A stretch of DNA of 64,000 nucleotides from Heligmosomoides polygyrus polygyrus (GCA_947396885.1 OX377202.1:27457407-27521406); one strand, 5' to 3'; shown: positions 13,401 through 22,296, numbered from the stretch's first letter. Numbers and translations are program-made. The notes: a model not told the origin generated them from the sequence alone.

Positions 13401-16400
13401 TGAGTTGGGAACCTTCCCTTGTAAGGAAGTTTGAGGCGAAAAGTAGATGGACGACATCCTCATCGTCAACACAATGACTACCAGACATTACCTACTCCAT
13501 TGTGGTTCTGTAGAAAGCTTGAGGATCGCTCAAGGTGGCCCATGTTGTCATGGAGCTTGATTCAGTATTTTGAACCACGCTTCTGCTATCTCTTACACTT
13601 ATAAATAGCTTGGCGGTGTGTGGAAGGAAGAATAAAGGGATATTTAATATTCCGTGGATTTTTGAACCAAACCTCTTAACATATTATTAGCGACCAGCTT
13701 TCTTTGGTAGCGTTCTTCATTTCAAGCTCACGATCAGTCGCGTTTTCAAAATGGCGAAGATCGTCTACATTAGATGCTAAGCTCTGAATATTACACAAAA
13801 TCTCTTCAGAATTGCAACGAAATTAAAGCTTTTTAATACTCAATGATTTAACGTGTCTATCTGAATAACAAATTAGTAGAAAGGCTCTTCGTTACTCCGC
13901 TTGCTAGGGTTAAGCTGAGGTTGACCCAAGAGAAGTTTGAAAGAGTCCTTCTGCCCTTATTAATGTATAACGTTTCAGGTAACAACAACAGGTGGAGGAA
14001 CCACACCAACAGCTGTGAGACCCATTTAATTAAACCATTCTGTAATAGCATGTGCTTAGAAATCTCGACTGTTTTTTTTTTCAGCCATCTCACCCTGTTA
14101 CGCCGCTGGAGCGCACACAGGTGTGTCATTTCGCTTTGCATAGCTTTTTATTTTGAAATATTGATCTAAATGAATGCATGTTAGACGTTTGCCGGCCTGG
14201 TTGACAGTAGGCGCCACACAGCCAACGTTTTGACTGAGCATTAATCTTATGTAGGAGCATTAATCTCATGCAAACATTCCATTCCGATTGGAGCGATGAG
14301 TTCGGCCTAGCTCGACTATCAAACACGCTATCAACATTTTAGACTACGACATACGCAATGCATTTTGGAACCTGAGGGAGTTGGATAACTTCTATCATTC
14401 TCCCCTTACTGTAAATTAACTACGGTTCTACAGTCAAATGTCCCAAAATGTCAATAGAGAAAGTGCTGAAAAGTAACGGGAATACGAATTTGCCTTCTTC
14501 TTCTTCTTCTTCTCCTGAGCGTTTAGTCCCGCGCAGTCGCAGGGTCCGCTGTTCTTGTGATCTGTCGCCACCTCATCCTATTAAGGGCGTCATCTGCCGT
14601 GGCGCCGACTTCGGCGAGAGCTCTCTTGATGACGTCCTTCCATCTTTTCTTTGGGGCTCCTCTCGGACGCTTTCCGAGGTCTCGAAATCTAGGGCTAACC
14701 TTGTGGGGTGATCCTCTGATCTTCTGAGGACGTGTCCATACCACCTCAGGCGCTGCTCTCTCATCTTCAGCTGGATCGGGGCTATCTTCATCACTGCCCT
14801 AACATCCTCGTTTCGCACCCTGTCCCGACGGGTCCATCCACATGCCCACCTCAGCATGCTCATCTCCGCCGCGTGCAGTTGCCGCTCCTGCGCCTTACCC
14901 AGAGCCCAGCACTCACTGCCGTAGAGGATGACAGGCCTCACAACTGTTCTATAGAGCTTGCCTTTGAGCGTCCTGGAGCGTCTACGGTCGCAGAGGATCT
15001 CTGTGGACTCCCTCCACTTGAGCCAGGCTGCGCTTATCCGTCCCCTGACCGCCTGGTCCACATTTCCTTCCTCGGATAGGTCACTTCCGAGGTAGCGGAA
15101 TTCTTCCACCTTCTCGATCGTTTCCCCTTCGCAGTCTAGGATCGATCCAGCGCACTGCTCAGAGCTGATGAACTTCGTCTTCTTCACGTTCAGCCGTAGG
15201 CCGTTGTCTGCGAGGGCTCTCTGCCACAGCTGCACCTTCTCCTCCAGCTCCTCCTGGTTGTCGGCTGCCAGGGCGAGGTCGTCCGCGTAGACGATCGTTC
15301 TGAGAGGGCCTTCCTCAAGGTGGTTCACTATAGAGTCAAGCGTCAGCAGGAAGAGGAACGGGCTCAGAGCCGACCCTTGGTGTACCCCCACTGTGATGTC
15401 CACTTTCCTTGTCACCCCGTGTAGAGTTCGTATCGCCGCTTTCGAGCCCTCGTACATGTTCCTTATGACCGTGATCAGACGTTCCGTACACCCCTCCCTC
15501 GAAGGGCATTCCAGATTACGGCCCGAGCTAGCCTGTCGTAGGCCTTCTCCAGGTTCAGGAATGCCAGGTAGCAGGGTTTTCGTTTCTCCCGATATTTCTC
15601 CATCACCTGACGAGCGATGAAGATGGCGTCTGTGGTGGACCTCTCACGCATGAAGCCCCACTGCACCTGGGAGATGGGTACCATCTCCCTCAGCCTTGAG
15701 TCGACCAGTCGTTCGTAGATCTTCATCGTGTGTGAGATCAGTTTGATCCCTCGGTAGTTGGAGCATTCGGAAGCGTCTCCCTTCTGCTTGAAGATGGGGA
15801 CTATGGTGCTGTTCCTCCAGTAATCCGGCATCTTACCTTCTTTCGTGATTCTGTTGAGGAACTGCGTCAGCCAGTTGATTCCGAGGTCCCCGAGCACCTT
15901 CCAAGCCTCTACTGGCACACCGTCAGGCCCTGCTGCCTTTCCGAGTTTCATCTTCCCTATGGCCTTGCGAACGTCTTCTTGCGTCCAGGGTGGGATGGGT
16001 CCTTCCGTTGGTTGTTATTCCTCGGCCTCCCGACGAGGGAACTCCTCGTTCAGGAGTTTCTTGAAGTACTCCTCCTATCTCTCTCTGACCTCGACCGGCT
16101 TCCGTAACACCCTACCGTCAGCACTCTTCACAGTCTTCACTATTCGAATGTCGAGGCTAGCTCTATGACGCGCCTTGGCCAGGCGGATGGCGAACTTCTC
16201 TCCCTCTAGCCCGTCTAGTTTCTCGTACAGGGCATCCATTTCCGCATTCTTTGCCTTCGCTACAGCTGTTTTTGCCAGCCTCTTCAGCTTCCTGTAGGCT
16301 GTGACATGCTCGGGTGCCCTCGTCTTCTGCTACAGCTTGTAGGGAATACGAGTTTGCCTATTGTAAAGCAAAAGTCGGTGAAGAACAGTTATAAAAGAAC

Positions 16401-16745
16401 AAGCGTAGGATGGCTTTGTAAACGTCGTCTTTTTTTCGAAACCTTTTTCTCTCCATGGTGTTACCGTGCGCTTTTTCAGGCAGACATGATTCCTTCCCTT
16501 ACGGAGTCCAAACAGAGGAATTCAAGGTAATGTGCGTGTCAAGTAATATTCTTCCATTATCTAAAAATAAATTTGTAGTGTCGAAACGCTTAAAAGATCG
16601 AAGGAAAGACAGAAAGGGAATGGCATGGAAAACGTACCTGTATCTTTTTCTTTTCTTTTCGCACTTTTCCCGCATAAGAATGTGTACAAAGTTTCTTTTA
16701 GGCGGAGAAAATTCCTTCTTTTGTAGCATCAAAGGACATGTCAAG
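4110..16745 (+). CDS. Gene A: predicted single-pass membrane protein, multi-exon (partial model)
   Basis: I do not recognise the family. Supported exons in order are 4110-4459 (Ser/Thr-rich ectodomain), 5607-5710 (transmembrane), 7352-7377 (26-nt microexon), 9697-9795 ([12 protein letters not shown] exon) and candidate tail exons at 13979-14014, 14085-14120, 16480-16526 and 16702-16745. Intron phases run 2, 1, 0, 0, matching gene B at 45-62 kb exactly, and the 9697 exon is homologous to the 50260 exon of B. This supports a real gene with a paralog. No signal-peptide exon was found upstream, and the last exons do not chain in one frame, so the 5' and 3' ends are open. Introns hold transposons (6.5, 9.9, 12.2 and 14.5 kb). 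Confidence 0.6.
4460..5606 (+). other. Gene A intron, no other feature
   Basis: The 450-nt open frame at 4740-5189 has no recognisable domain and overlaps antisense frames. A short block TTGATGAATCCGGGCCC at 5248-5264 resembles the end of the MITE at 33074-33232. Nothing else is supported. Confidence 0.35.
5607..5710 (+). CDS. Gene A transmembrane exon
   Basis: 104 nt between acceptor TTTGCAG and donor GGA|GTAAGTG. Read in the phase demanded by both junctions it gives [20 protein letters not shown] and continues [14 protein letters not shown]. This is one hydrophobic helix of about 25 residues followed by a run of Arg, a classic stop-transfer signal, implying a type I protein with its C-terminus in the cytoplasm. 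Entry is phase 2 and exit phase 1, identical to the transmembrane exon of gene B at 45771-45865. Confidence 0.8.
6178..6422 (+). repeat. Exact 123-bp tandem duplication
   Basis: The unit starting GGTAGATAGTTCGATTATCG at 6178 is repeated from 6301. As read, the two units are identical over about 122 bases and diverge only after AATTCATACA. The duplication lies inside a gene A intron. The lack of divergence implies a recent event or an assembly artefact. Confidence 0.85.
6540..7000 (+). mobile_element. Decayed mariner transposase fragment
   Basis: Frame-jumping translation recovers mariner landmarks in order: NWIHYDST (first Asp block), [21 protein letters not shown], then [17 protein letters not shown] and [12 protein letters not shown] near 6890-6975. 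No inverted ends were identified. The N-terminus is missing or unrecognisable. Confidence 0.6.
7352..7377 (+). CDS. Gene A 26-nt microexon
   Basis: GCTGATTTTAG acceptor and TACG|GTAAGTG donor enclose 26 nt. Entering in phase 1, as left by the transmembrane exon, it completes an Arg codon and reads KRSGRVTT, then exits in phase 0, as needed by the 9697 exon. It adds basic residues just inside the membrane. Confidence 0.6.
7378..8142 (+). other. Gene A intron, no gene recognised
   Basis: AT-rich non-coding sequence with only short open frames. Nothing supportable was found. Confidence 0.35.
8143..8440 (+). repeat. Dispersed repeat R1, copy 2
   Basis: Diverged copy of 1-285. Shared blocks include AGCAATCATTTAGT, CGCGCATTGCA, TTGATTGATAATGTGAACG and AAATAAAAATCG. 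Lies in the gene A intron. Confidence 0.55.
8441..9696 (+). other. Gene A intron, no gene recognised
   Basis: Only short open frames on either strand and no transposon landmarks seen. Confidence 0.35.
9697..9795 (+). CDS. Gene A conserved cytoplasmic exon ([12 protein letters not shown])
   Basis: 99 nt, phase 0 in and out, between acceptor TGCTTTAG and donor AAT|GTGAGT. The translation begins QHYCDENG and contains [18 protein letters not shown]. The exon at 50260-50364 in gene B encodes RHVASDDS and IEFDSNLNEIVDIGTSA, also phase 0 in and out. This conserved acidic block is the strongest evidence that A and B are paralogs. No known domain is recognised. Confidence 0.8.
9888..11159 (-). mobile_element. 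Tc1/mariner-superfamily inverted-repeat element with transposase remnant
   Basis: Ends are inverted repeats of about 43 bp starting CAGGGTGTCTCAAAAAATAT. A TA lies outside the left end (886-887 of the 9-kb block, i.e. 9886-9887), and TG replaces the expected TA on the right. Long inner arms also pair (10187-10370 with 10678-10860), giving a large foldback. At the centre (about 10400-10560, minus strand) is a transposase scrap reading [20 protein letters not shown], the first catalytic Asp region of a Tc1-type DDE transposase. The element is a non-autonomous deletion derivative in the gene A intron. Confidence 0.8.
11160..12182. other. No gene recognised
   Basis: Antisense frames at 11120-11341 and 11404-11595 and a sense frame at 11563-11874 are open but carry no recognised domain or clean splice sites. 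Within the presumed gene A intron. Confidence 0.35.
12183..12375 (+). repeat. tRNA-derived SINE-B, copy 1 (inverted partner of 13195-13355)
   Basis: Contains a pol III box A-like CGGCGCAGTTGG at 12298-12309 and box B-like GGTTCTAAGTCC at 12344-12355, about 35 nt apart. The upstream part (GAACCACAGTCTGTTTTTGC…) is shared in inverted orientation with 13195-13355. It does not fold as an intact tRNA, so it is called a SINE rather than a gene. Confidence 0.6.
12443..12482. repeat. Perfect 16-bp-arm palindrome
   Basis: AAAGTAGGTAACTGGT (12443-12458) and its exact reverse complement (12467-12482) surround an 8-nt AT loop. It could be a transcript hairpin or a relic of a tiny foldback. No coding context. 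Confidence 0.75.
12670..12960 (-). repeat. SINE-A, near full length
   Basis: The minus strand carries the family layout: tRNA-like head (GCGTGCACCCGATACCAGG, box B-like GGTTCGGATT), a middle CCGGGGTCGGTGAGTTGGTA, CATCGACTGGCCACCGCAAG, and the tail ACATCCCGTAGAAGTAGAAT followed by a stretch like AACGCCGTCCTTTA. Other copies: 30583-30815, 31483-31642, 44128-44425, 44687-44945, 50528-50800 and 61258-61530. Confidence 0.8.
13195..13355 (-). repeat. SINE-B, copy 2 (inverted)
   Basis: On the minus strand it reads GAACCACAGTCAGTTTTTGC, then AACGCTTTTTCAAAGACCTG and, further on, the box A-like TAGGCGAGTTGG. It mirrors 12183-12375, so the pair forms a roughly 1.1-kb inverted arrangement around the SINE-A at 12670-12960. 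Confidence 0.6.
13979..14014 (+). CDS. Gene A candidate 36-nt tail exon
   Basis: Acceptor CGTTTCAG, 36 nt, donor GCT|GTGAGA. It reads [12 protein letters not shown], phase 0 on both sides. Symmetric 12-codon exons recur in this gene (14085) and in gene B (52245). Splice sites are good, but the exon is too short for independent proof. Confidence 0.5.
14085..14120 (+). CDS. Gene A candidate 36-nt tail exon
   Basis: Strong acceptor (poly-T then TTTTCAG), 36 nt, donor CAG|GTGTGT. It reads [12 protein letters not shown], phase 0 on both sides, and lies only 70 nt after the previous microexon. Skipping it would keep the frame. Confidence 0.55.
14495..16341 (-). mobile_element. RTE-clade LINE, 5'-truncated, with 17-bp target duplication
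   Basis: Non-LTR retrotransposon on the minus strand. The 3' end (14495) is a (GAA)n tail, typical of RTE short-repeat tails. Flanking direct repeats GGGAATACGARTTTGCC lie at 14478-14494 and 16342-16358 with one mismatch, giving precise boundaries. The endonuclease and 5' end are missing. It sits in a gene A intron, upstream of the tail exons. Confidence 0.92.
14523..16020 (-). pseudogene. RTE reverse transcriptase, frameshifted
   Basis: The minus-strand reading starts within a linker, then gives [15 protein letters not shown] (RT block 1), [57 protein letters not shown] and the catalytic YADD in [12 protein letters not shown] (near 15285). It continues into the C-terminal [11 protein letters not shown] and [13 protein letters not shown] and ends ADPATARD at 14523. 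There is an in-frame stop near 16013 (EE*QP) and frame changes near 15460 and 14600. It cannot encode an active enzyme, but conservation is high, so the insertion is fairly young. Confidence 0.9.
16480..16526 (+). CDS. Gene A candidate tail exon, [11 protein letters not shown] type
   Basis: Acceptor GCTTTTTCAG and donor CAAG|GTAATG enclose 47 nt. In phase 0 it reads [15 protein letters not shown], resembling [14 protein letters not shown] of the next exon. In phase 1 it reads [15 protein letters not shown] and exits in phase 0. The two exons cannot both be used consecutively in phase 0, so they may be alternatives or the phase is different. It lies just downstream of the RTE insertion. Confidence 0.45.
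16702..16745 (+). CDS. Gene A candidate tail exon, [11 protein letters not shown] type
   Basis: Acceptor TTTCTTTTAG and donor TCAAG|GTAACA enclose 44 nt. The phase 0 reading [14 protein letters not shown] resembles the preceding exon, suggesting exon duplication. A further acceptor TTATTGCAG at 17054-17062 could lead to a terminal exon, but none of its frames is convincing. Confidence 0.45.
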
Positions 16746-17219
16746 GTAACATCCTGCTGTGGTTTGTGGCGTCAAACACCCTCTCAACCTCTAACAAATC
16801 TGTATCTTATCTTTCATAATAATGCCAAATTGCCTTCTGTATTATTATTTTATTAATAACGACTACATTTCAATAAACTTTTAATTAATAAATCTTGTGA
16901 AACAAGATGTCTCAGTGCTTCCACTCAAAGCATTTTAATTAACCATACAAGGAATCCCGAAATCGTTTATAAAGAATAGTGAGGTAGCAGCACAAATATC
17001 ATCCTGGCTGCCTAAAAAATGCCTCTGTTTAAACAAAGTGCTTACTCCTTTACTTATTGCAGACTTTTATACAATGCATATCGTAATCATAGCAGGAGCT
17101 TAAAATTTGAGAGTGTCATACTTCTCCTAAACTGCAGAACGTCCGTTAATGACGCCATGTTTATCGCACAGAAAAGCATAATATGTGGAAATTGAGCCCA
17201 GTATAAAAAAGAGCAAGTG
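16746..17219 (+). other. Downstream of gene A tail exons, possible terminal exon not resolved
   Basis: A good acceptor TTATTGCAG ends at 17062. The phase-2 continuation would stay open until a stop near 17196, but it lacks any similarity to gene B's terminal exon. AT-rich sequence with ATTAATAA and AATAAA-like motifs around 16850-16880 could hold a polyadenylation signal. Confidence 0.3.
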
Positions 17220-17290
17220 TAGCGCAGTCGGAGGAGGTGCCGGCTGTCACGTGGACTCGATACCAGGTACTTGGTTCATTCTTTGGTCGT
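17220..17290 (+). repeat. SINE-A head fragment
   Basis: Box A matches the consensus perfectly as TAGCGCAGTCGG (17220-17231). ATACCAGGTACTTGGTTCATT corresponds to the box B region of the family in shortened form. The body and tail are missing. Confidence 0.5.
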
Positions 17291-17460
17291 ATCAGAATTA
17301 TTGGTCCACTTTACGAACCTGGCTAATATGAAAAGTAGCAGGGATTGCTGTTGGTCTTGTCTATGCAAGAAATCGCCTACTACAATTCTGAACGAGGCGG
17401 CATAGAAATTACCGCGGGCTTCATTATATCTTCTGTTTCTTGCTGCACTTCCCATTGCTA

Positions 17461-17531
<71 letters not shown>
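17461..17531 (+). repeat. (CT)n-(GT)n microsatellite
   Basis: About 55 bases of CT repeats run directly into a GT repeat. A compound simple repeat with no coding role. Confidence 0.97.
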
Positions 17532-18199
17532 TAATTAGGACTAATGCAAAGAATGAGCATGGAAATACTCAGTATAAACCCGGGAATAGTGAGTTGCTTG
17601 ACATTTGATTAAACCACTACGCGTTGGGTTACAACGGCGCCTGTTAGGAAGAAATTGTCGTATGCTACAAAATATGTCAGAAAACTGGTAAGAGCGAACA
17701 CAACTATGAGAAGACCTTGTTATTTCGCTGCAGCATTTCAGTGGTTTCAAAAGAATACCCTTTTCTAATTTCCACTCATGAAGTTCGCCACGGCGGAGAG
17801 ATGTTCCCTACACTGCCCTCAGAAAGGGTCAGAGCAAAGGACGCTCCGACGACGAGATGTCCGTATCCCCGCCATCACATAGAGGCATCGCATTTCTTAT
17901 CACTTCCCTTGATCTGGCAGAAACCTGAACAGATTTCGTTCTTGAGACAAGACTCAGTGTGCTGTACTCCACATTTTGAGAAAGCACTTTTCAGCTGCAC
18001 AGCCAAGGCTTTCTTCAGGTCTCGCCACATTCTCACTATTAAGGTGCTTTCCAACAAGTACAACATCTTAATGAGATATCCCATTTATTTATTCATCCCT
18101 ACATGGATAACCACGCAAAAAACCAACGTTTTTCTAAACAGGTTGAGTTCGCTGTAAACGCAAAAAGCAAAACAAGCAACAAAATTAAAGGTAGTGAAG
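17532..18199. other. No gene recognised
   Basis: The frame 17717-18157 is open for 146 codons without a recognisable domain and overlaps an antisense frame. Nothing supportable was found. Confidence 0.35.
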
Positions 18200-18411
18200 A
18201 GGAAAACTACAGCACTGCATTAAAAGATATCGTTCAAGAAGTTTTTTATATTGCCTCATAGAGTTGAGTAAGATATGTTTCTTTGATAATTTCAAAAACT
18301 CAGAGCCAGCACGGAAAGTAAAAAACCGAGATCTTTCACTGACCACCCCCTTGTGTTCGATGAAGAAAAAGTATGCAAAGGAATAGGAGTACGACCATTT
18401 ATCATCTTATA

Positions 18412-20010
18412 CACTGCGACCGGAAAGTATAGGGACACCAGCAAATTGCGTAATTCTGCTAGCTACCCGCAGGAATTGATCTGAAAATTATACTATGGAA
18501 TTCCTCACGGCCAAAAACATATATACGAAAGAAATGGGCAAAATCGCCCGAGGTGGCAAGGAACGGGAAAGAATCACGTGACGGGACCCTGTTTTTGAGT
18601 GACCAGAAAGTATAGGGACACCACCACATAAGGTGCGCGGAGGAAGGTACGTTGTTGAAAACTATTTTGCTATCCAACATACTGCCTCATAATTTGCTCA
18701 TTGTAAGGATGGGTCGCGGATCGATGCTATCAATAGAGGAACAAGCTCAAATCAAGGTCCTCAGAGATGCAGGACTCAGCATACGCCAAATTTCGACTCA
18801 ACTGGGACGATCAAAGAACGTTATTAGCAAATTTCTACGCAGTCCTGATCTATATCACTCAAGGAAGTCTTCAGGACGTCCCAGGCTTCTTTCGACTCGA
18901 GACGAGAGGCAAATCGTGCGAATGGTTTCCAATAAATCAGTCAGTTTGGAGGAAGTGAGCAAGAGTTTGAGTAAGAAAGTCTCGAAAGAAACGATTCGGT
19001 GCTGCTTAAAACGCAATGGGAATGTTGTATACACCCAGCTCCGTTCTGCTCCACGTTTGACAGAAACGCACAAAAGGAACAGGCTCGAGTTCGTCTCTAG
19101 GAACAAACGACGTCTTTGGACCAAGGCAGATTTTTTGCGTTGTCAGTTCTGACGCTAAGTATTTTAACATTTCACAGTTCAGGTGATCTTCTCGGACGAA
19201 AAGCGCTTTAACCTCGATGGTCCAGATGGGAACCGATTCTACTGGCATGACTTACGCAAGGAGAAGGAGTATTTCCCAAGAAGGAATTCTGGAGGCGGCA
19301 CAGTTATGGTGTGGGAGGCATTCCACGCCGAAGGAAAGCTCCCTCTTGCCTTCACGTCAGCAAGGATGAACGCAGAAGAATACCAGCAACTGTTGGAAAC
19401 CCATCTGCTCCCATTCCTTAAACAGAATGCTGGTCAGGGATGGGTTTTTCAACAGGACAATGCACCGCCGCATGCCAGCAGATCCACAAAAGGCTTCCTC
19501 AGAAGAAATTCTGTTGAAGTTCTCGACTGGCCTGCATGTTCTCCCGATATGAACCCAATGGAAAATATCTGGGGACACCTTTTAAGGAAGATTTACGAGC
19601 ACAATTAGACATACTTCTCTGCAAGGACTTCGATCGACAATTCTACGCGCTTGGGATGAACTTCCTCTACAAACACTTCGAAATCATGCTGCTTCGATGC
19701 CAGCCCGACTTGTGGATGTTGCAATGAACCGCGGAGGACCAATTGAGTACTAGTTATCAACGACTGTTTTTTATCTTTACAATGAAGTTGTTTTTTACTA
19801 GTGTCCCTATACTTTCTGGTCAATTGAAAATGGTGTGTCTCCATATTTTATTTTCTAATTCAGCTCACATCAAACCGATTTTGCTAAAAACTTTTGCTTC
19901 AAACTTCTTTGCCGTAACGAATTTTTCAGTAAAAAATTCAGGTCGATTGATATCAATTAGCGTAGGAAAAGTACAATTTTTAAGTGTCCCTATACTTTCT
20001 GGTCGCAGTG
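18412..20010 (+). mobile_element. Tc3-like DNA transposon with IR/DR ends
   Basis: The 27-bp terminal inverted repeats begin CACTGCGACC and run through AAAGTATAGGGACAC, with one mismatch between ends and TA duplications at 18410-18411 and 20011-20012. Second internal copies of the GACCAGAAAGTATAGGGACAC-type motif occur at about 18601-18621 and, inverted, about 19800-19822, giving the two-site arrangement known from Tc3-type elements. Length is 1599 bp. It is inserted in a CR1-like LINE. Confidence 0.93.
18709..19753 (+). pseudogene. Tc3-type transposase with one intron; one stop and one frameshift
   Basis: DD34E transposase closely resembling the Tc3A family. MGRGSMLS starts at 18709, followed by paired helix-turn-helix regions (LSIRQISTQLGRSKNVISKF, then RDERQIVRMVS). 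The catalytic residues are in [28 protein letters not shown] and NPMENIWG, with exactly 34 residues between the last two acids. The Tc3A alignment requires removal of 19126-19182, a 57-nt GC-AG intron (AAG|GCAG…TTCAG|GTG). There is a stop at about 19606 (EHN*T, probably a former Gln codon) and a one-base frame change near 19640. The rest reads AWDELPLQTLRNHAASMPAR and ends TAG at 19751-19753. Confidence 0.92.
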
Positions 20011-20749
20011 TATATTGTAGTTTAATCGTATCTTCTCCTACGGCGTACAAGGTTATACAAATTGAAGAATCTGTTTCGTGAAGTCGGTAATGGGATACTG
20101 CTGTAATCATACCCATGTATTCGTATCCAGAGTTTTCTTGTGAAGTTGTTTTGTACAGATTCCAGCCTGGCGATTTCTCGCTTATATTTCGAACTGAAAA
20201 TTGTGGTGCCATATCCTAGAATTTGTCTAACATACGACTTATAAGCAGTTAATAGGTGTTGTGTTGTTTGTTCACAAATTGTTCACAAACATTTGAAGAG
20301 GCAGTGCACAATTCCTTCAGCTTTGAACAATGTTAATTCAATATGTTCCCTGAATGAAAGTTGAGTGCCCAAAACGAAACCCTGATCACGCAGGGAAGCC
20401 GAGCTACTGAATTACATCTCATCAAGGTAGTAAGGATATCAATTTACGTGCTGCCATAGATGGAGTACTTGTGATTTTTGTGGAGATAATGGAGGTTCCC
20501 AATTGACGACCAATCCGCAATTACATTTATTGCTGATTGAACGGAAAGATGATCTTATCTAACAGCAATATTCTTATAAATTTCAAAGTCGTCAGCGAAC
20601 ATTTTACATGAACACTTGAAACAATTCTCCTTACATTGGATAACTTTTTAGCGGATGACAATGCGATCATCCGCTAGAAAGTCATCCAATATGAGGAGAA
20701 TTGTTTGATCCTTTGAACTCATTGTCGCGTTAGCCACGCTTGTTCCCCT

Positions 20750-21008
20750 TTAAGTTCTGCCAGTTCTGACAGGAAGGTGGTCATTTTTAGTGCGAAAAAA
20801 GTGCCATGCCCTCGTCCAAGATGTCGCGATTTTTATTCGATTCATAACAAAATTTATCCTTGCATGAAGTTTCATGCCTGTAAACGATACGATAAAAACA
20901 ATTGTAAAGAATACACATCACCTTCACTTCGATCCTCCATGTGAGCAGCATGTACAGTATCAATCAAGTGAGAATCGTGACGAGTTTTTCAAATGCATGG
21001 CCCGATCT
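20750..21008 (-). repeat. Dispersed repeat R1, copy 3 (inverted)
   Basis: On the minus strand it reads GACTTGATTGATACTG-like and ATGAATCGAATAAAAATCGCG blocks, matching 1-285. It abuts the mariner at 21022. Confidence 0.55.
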
Positions 21009-21021
21009 GGTATTAAAACTA

Positions 21022-22296
21022 TTAGGTTGTAACGAAATAAATGGCACTGAACTACTGTAAATTTAAACAGTCAATATCTCGGCTTGTAGGCAAGCTTATT
21101 AATCGAAATAAAAACCTTCTGATTCTACACATCTTTGCCAACGTGACACCCTTTTTTATCCCAGTAGCGTAAAAATCAGAAGTTCTGGAATTGACGAAAT
21201 CTTCGAAGGCACTTTCGGCATCCTGTTGGCATTTGAATATTTTCCCTATCAAGGAGTCGCCAAGATGCTTGAAGAAATGGTAGTCTGTTGGGGAGAGGTC
21301 GGGAGAAAGCGGAGGATGTGGTAGAGTTTCAATGCTCAGCTCATTCAATTTCTGCAACGTCATTCGTGCTACATGAGGGCGAGCATTGTCGTGCAGAAGG
21401 AGAACTCGCCTTCGGTTTACCAAGGCCGGCCGGATATCCTTCAACTTTTTCATCATTTCTTCAATTTCAAGGCAGTACTTCTCTGCCGTGATGGATTCAC
21501 CGGGAGGGAGGAAGCTGTGGTGAATAATTCCTAGCGAACACCACCATGCTGTCACCATTACTTTCTTTTGGTGCAATTCCGGCTTCGCAAAAACCTTAGG
21601 GCTCTCATCGCTGTCCACCCACTGTGCCGATCGTCGCCTGTTGTCGTACATTATCCATTTCTCGTCACAGGTTACGAGCGATCAAGGAATGGGTCCGTTT
21701 CGTTCCGTAGAAGCAGTGTGGACGAGATCTCATATCGTCGGTTTCTTTGCTCCTCAGACAGCTCGTGAGGCACCCATCTTTCCAGCTTTTTGGTCTTTCC
21801 AATTTCCTTCCGATGCCGGGCAGCTGTGTTGTAACTGACGCCAAGAACCTTCGCTATCTCCCTGGTACCTTTGTTTGGATCCTCCTCTACCACATCTCTC
21901 AGCTTGTCCTCACCAACATCACTATGCCTCCCACGACCTTCATGTCCTTCCAAACTCTCATCTCCATTCCGGAACTTCTGATACCAACGATACGCCGTCC
22001 GAATTGTGGAACATCCTTGACCGATTGCGGCGTTGATCTTCTCGTCCGCCTCCTTAGCTGTAGTGCCCAGCTTGAATTCATACAAGTAAATGCCTCGGAT
22101 TACCCTTTTGTCCATCTGCAAAAAAGTCAATAAAACTCTAAGGTTTTCCCACTTTTACATAGAAAATTTGGTACTCACCGGTAGTGCAAAGTTTGCGCTT
22201 CTAGATGATATGCCACGTGTTACGGTTTGTTCTTGATCAAACGCGTAAAGACGCGCTAAAAAATGGCGCGAGCCAGTTTAATTCGTTACAACCTAA
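21022..22296 (-). mobile_element. mariner element M3, well preserved
   Basis: Terminal inverted repeats begin TTAGGTTGTAACGAA, with TA duplications at 21020-21021 and 22297-22298. The length of 1275 bp is normal for the family. The transposase reads on the minus strand with only two frame disruptions, making this the best-preserved mariner here. Confidence 0.93.
21099..22115 (-). pseudogene. mariner transposase, two frameshifts
   Basis: Starts MDKRVIRGIYLYEFKLGTTA at 22115, with helix-turn-helix segments around STIRTAYRWYQKF and GTREIAKVLGVSYNTA. It then has WVPHELSEEQRN, the first Asp in VTCDEKWIMYDN, AQWVDSDESPKVF, KVMVTAWWCSLGIIHHSF, the second Asp in LLHDNARPH and the third in SPDLSPTDYHFF, with 34 residues between the latter two (DD34D). 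A base is missing between FLDR and VTCDEKW (near 21672), and the frame shifts again after FYATGIKK. The alternate frame gives RWQRCVESEGFYFD and a stop at 21099-21101. Confidence 0.93.

Larger units (their letters stand above)
18200..20740 (-). mobile_element. CR1-like LINE 3' part, split by a Tc3-like transposon
   Basis: The minus strand shows RT landmarks. MFADDFEIYKN has its FADD catalytic box at 20588-20599. RDQGFVLGTQLSFREHIELT lies near 20370, RLESVQNNFTRKLWIR near 20150, and the thumb/C-terminal region REDTIKLQYKMINGRTP spans the Tc3 insertion. Removing 18412-20010 plus one TA rejoins this last stretch in frame. A relative lies at 22310-23049. The copy has many stops. Confidence 0.75.

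Noticed and set aside
18855..19248. Antisense frames over the Tc3-like transposase
   Set aside because: Shadows of the transposase on the other strand.
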